From Hericium rajendrae (Eukaryota > Basidiomycota > Agaricomycetes > Russulales > Hericiaceae), in NCBI GenBank assembly GCA_033439255.1, contig CM065885.1, positions 806,001 through 870,000 of the forward strand: 64,000 bases of DNA, in the 5' to 3' direction. Positions within the stretch are counted from its first letter, which is position 1. Each line of letters begins with the position of its first letter. The position numbers and the translations under genes were made by a program. The notes below the pieces were generated by a model. The model saw only the letters and a list, made by a program, of their open reading frames with translations, had not been told where the DNA came from and made no database searches. This document shows, piece by piece, positions 63,901-64,000 of this stretch.

Positions 63901-64000
63901 CCGTTGCGGGAGCCCCGCCTCGAGGTGAGAACCCTCCGCGCCCGCCGCCGCCGCGGTCGTAACCTCCGCGCGGTCCTCCACGAAACCCGCCTCTGTCGCC
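60984..64000 (-). CDS. Argonaute, 5' end outside the window (943 aa visible)
   Basis: Exons 64000-63426, 63396-62903, 62852-61813, 61757-61650 and 61598-60984 join in phase. An RGG-rich tail opens the visible part (GDRGGFRGGPRGGYDRGGGG). N, linker-1 and PAZ domains follow, with the PAZ end DIPVVDVGRPGKATYLPAEV. MID and PIWI complete the protein. PIWI shows VGIDVTHPSP, LIFRDGVSEGQYDKV and PTHYVVIYDE, giving the D, D and H of the slicer tetrad, so cleavage activity is plausible. It binds small RNAs and silences matching transcripts, a defence against transposons such as the Gypsy elements at the left of this window. The start codon is beyond 64000. Confidence 0.93.

Overview
The window reads as nuclear DNA of an agaricomycete (mushroom-forming) basidiomycete, possibly of polypore type. 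Genes are cut by many 41-70 bp GT-AG introns. The gene set is typical of that group: expanded F-box-like genes, secreted M36 metalloproteases, a CaaX mating-pheromone-like precursor, an inositol phosphorylceramide synthase, an RGG-tailed Argonaute, and chromodomain Gypsy (LTR) elements. No bacterial-type operons, CRISPR arrays, rRNA or tRNA genes were seen.

Layout. 1-4546: the 3' part of a chromodomain Gypsy element with a long extra ORF and its 3' LTR. 5.1-13.9 kb: a host coiled-coil gene whose fourth intron carries a second, whole-looking and very young Gypsy element (5845-12946, TSD AACAG). 13.9-15.6 kb: simple and near-palindromic repeats and the C-terminal remnant of a hAT transposase. 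16.1-24.6 kb: single-copy genes, namely a possibly myristoylated Pro/Ala-repeat protein with a beta-trefoil-like tail, an unknown protein, a rhodanese-like protein and an F-box-like gene. 25.2-53.8 kb: a duplicated and rearranged accessory region. 54.1-64.0 kb: mostly conserved genes, all on the minus strand (AUR1, an NmrA-like reductase, an EOS1-like membrane protein, and an Argonaute that runs off the window).

The accessory region is the most unusual part. Two inverted copies of an F-box-like gene (25.9-28.0 plus strand, 51.3-53.3 minus strand) bracket it. Inside lie two direct copies of a Rab GTPase + fungalysin (M36) pair (29.2-33.1 and 43.5-47.8 kb) and a third fragment (43.2-43.5). The copies have decayed in complementary ways: copy A has an intact Rab but a stop in the M36 signal peptide, while copy B has an open M36 but a Rab that has lost its prenylated C-terminus. 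Between them lie about 10 kb (33.5-43.2) of degenerate tandem units of about 170-310 bp, with short-intron signals at nearly every unit boundary, often on both strands, and with TCGGGC/GCCCGA hairpins. This spliceable-looking mosaic array is the best candidate here for something undescribed. A compact pheromone-precursor-like gene (49449-49592) sits near the right edge of the region with no receptor gene in view. A second small degenerate array follows at 50.25-51.0 kb.

Intron positions were inferred by eye from splice signals, reading phase and family motifs; no alignment or expression data were available.
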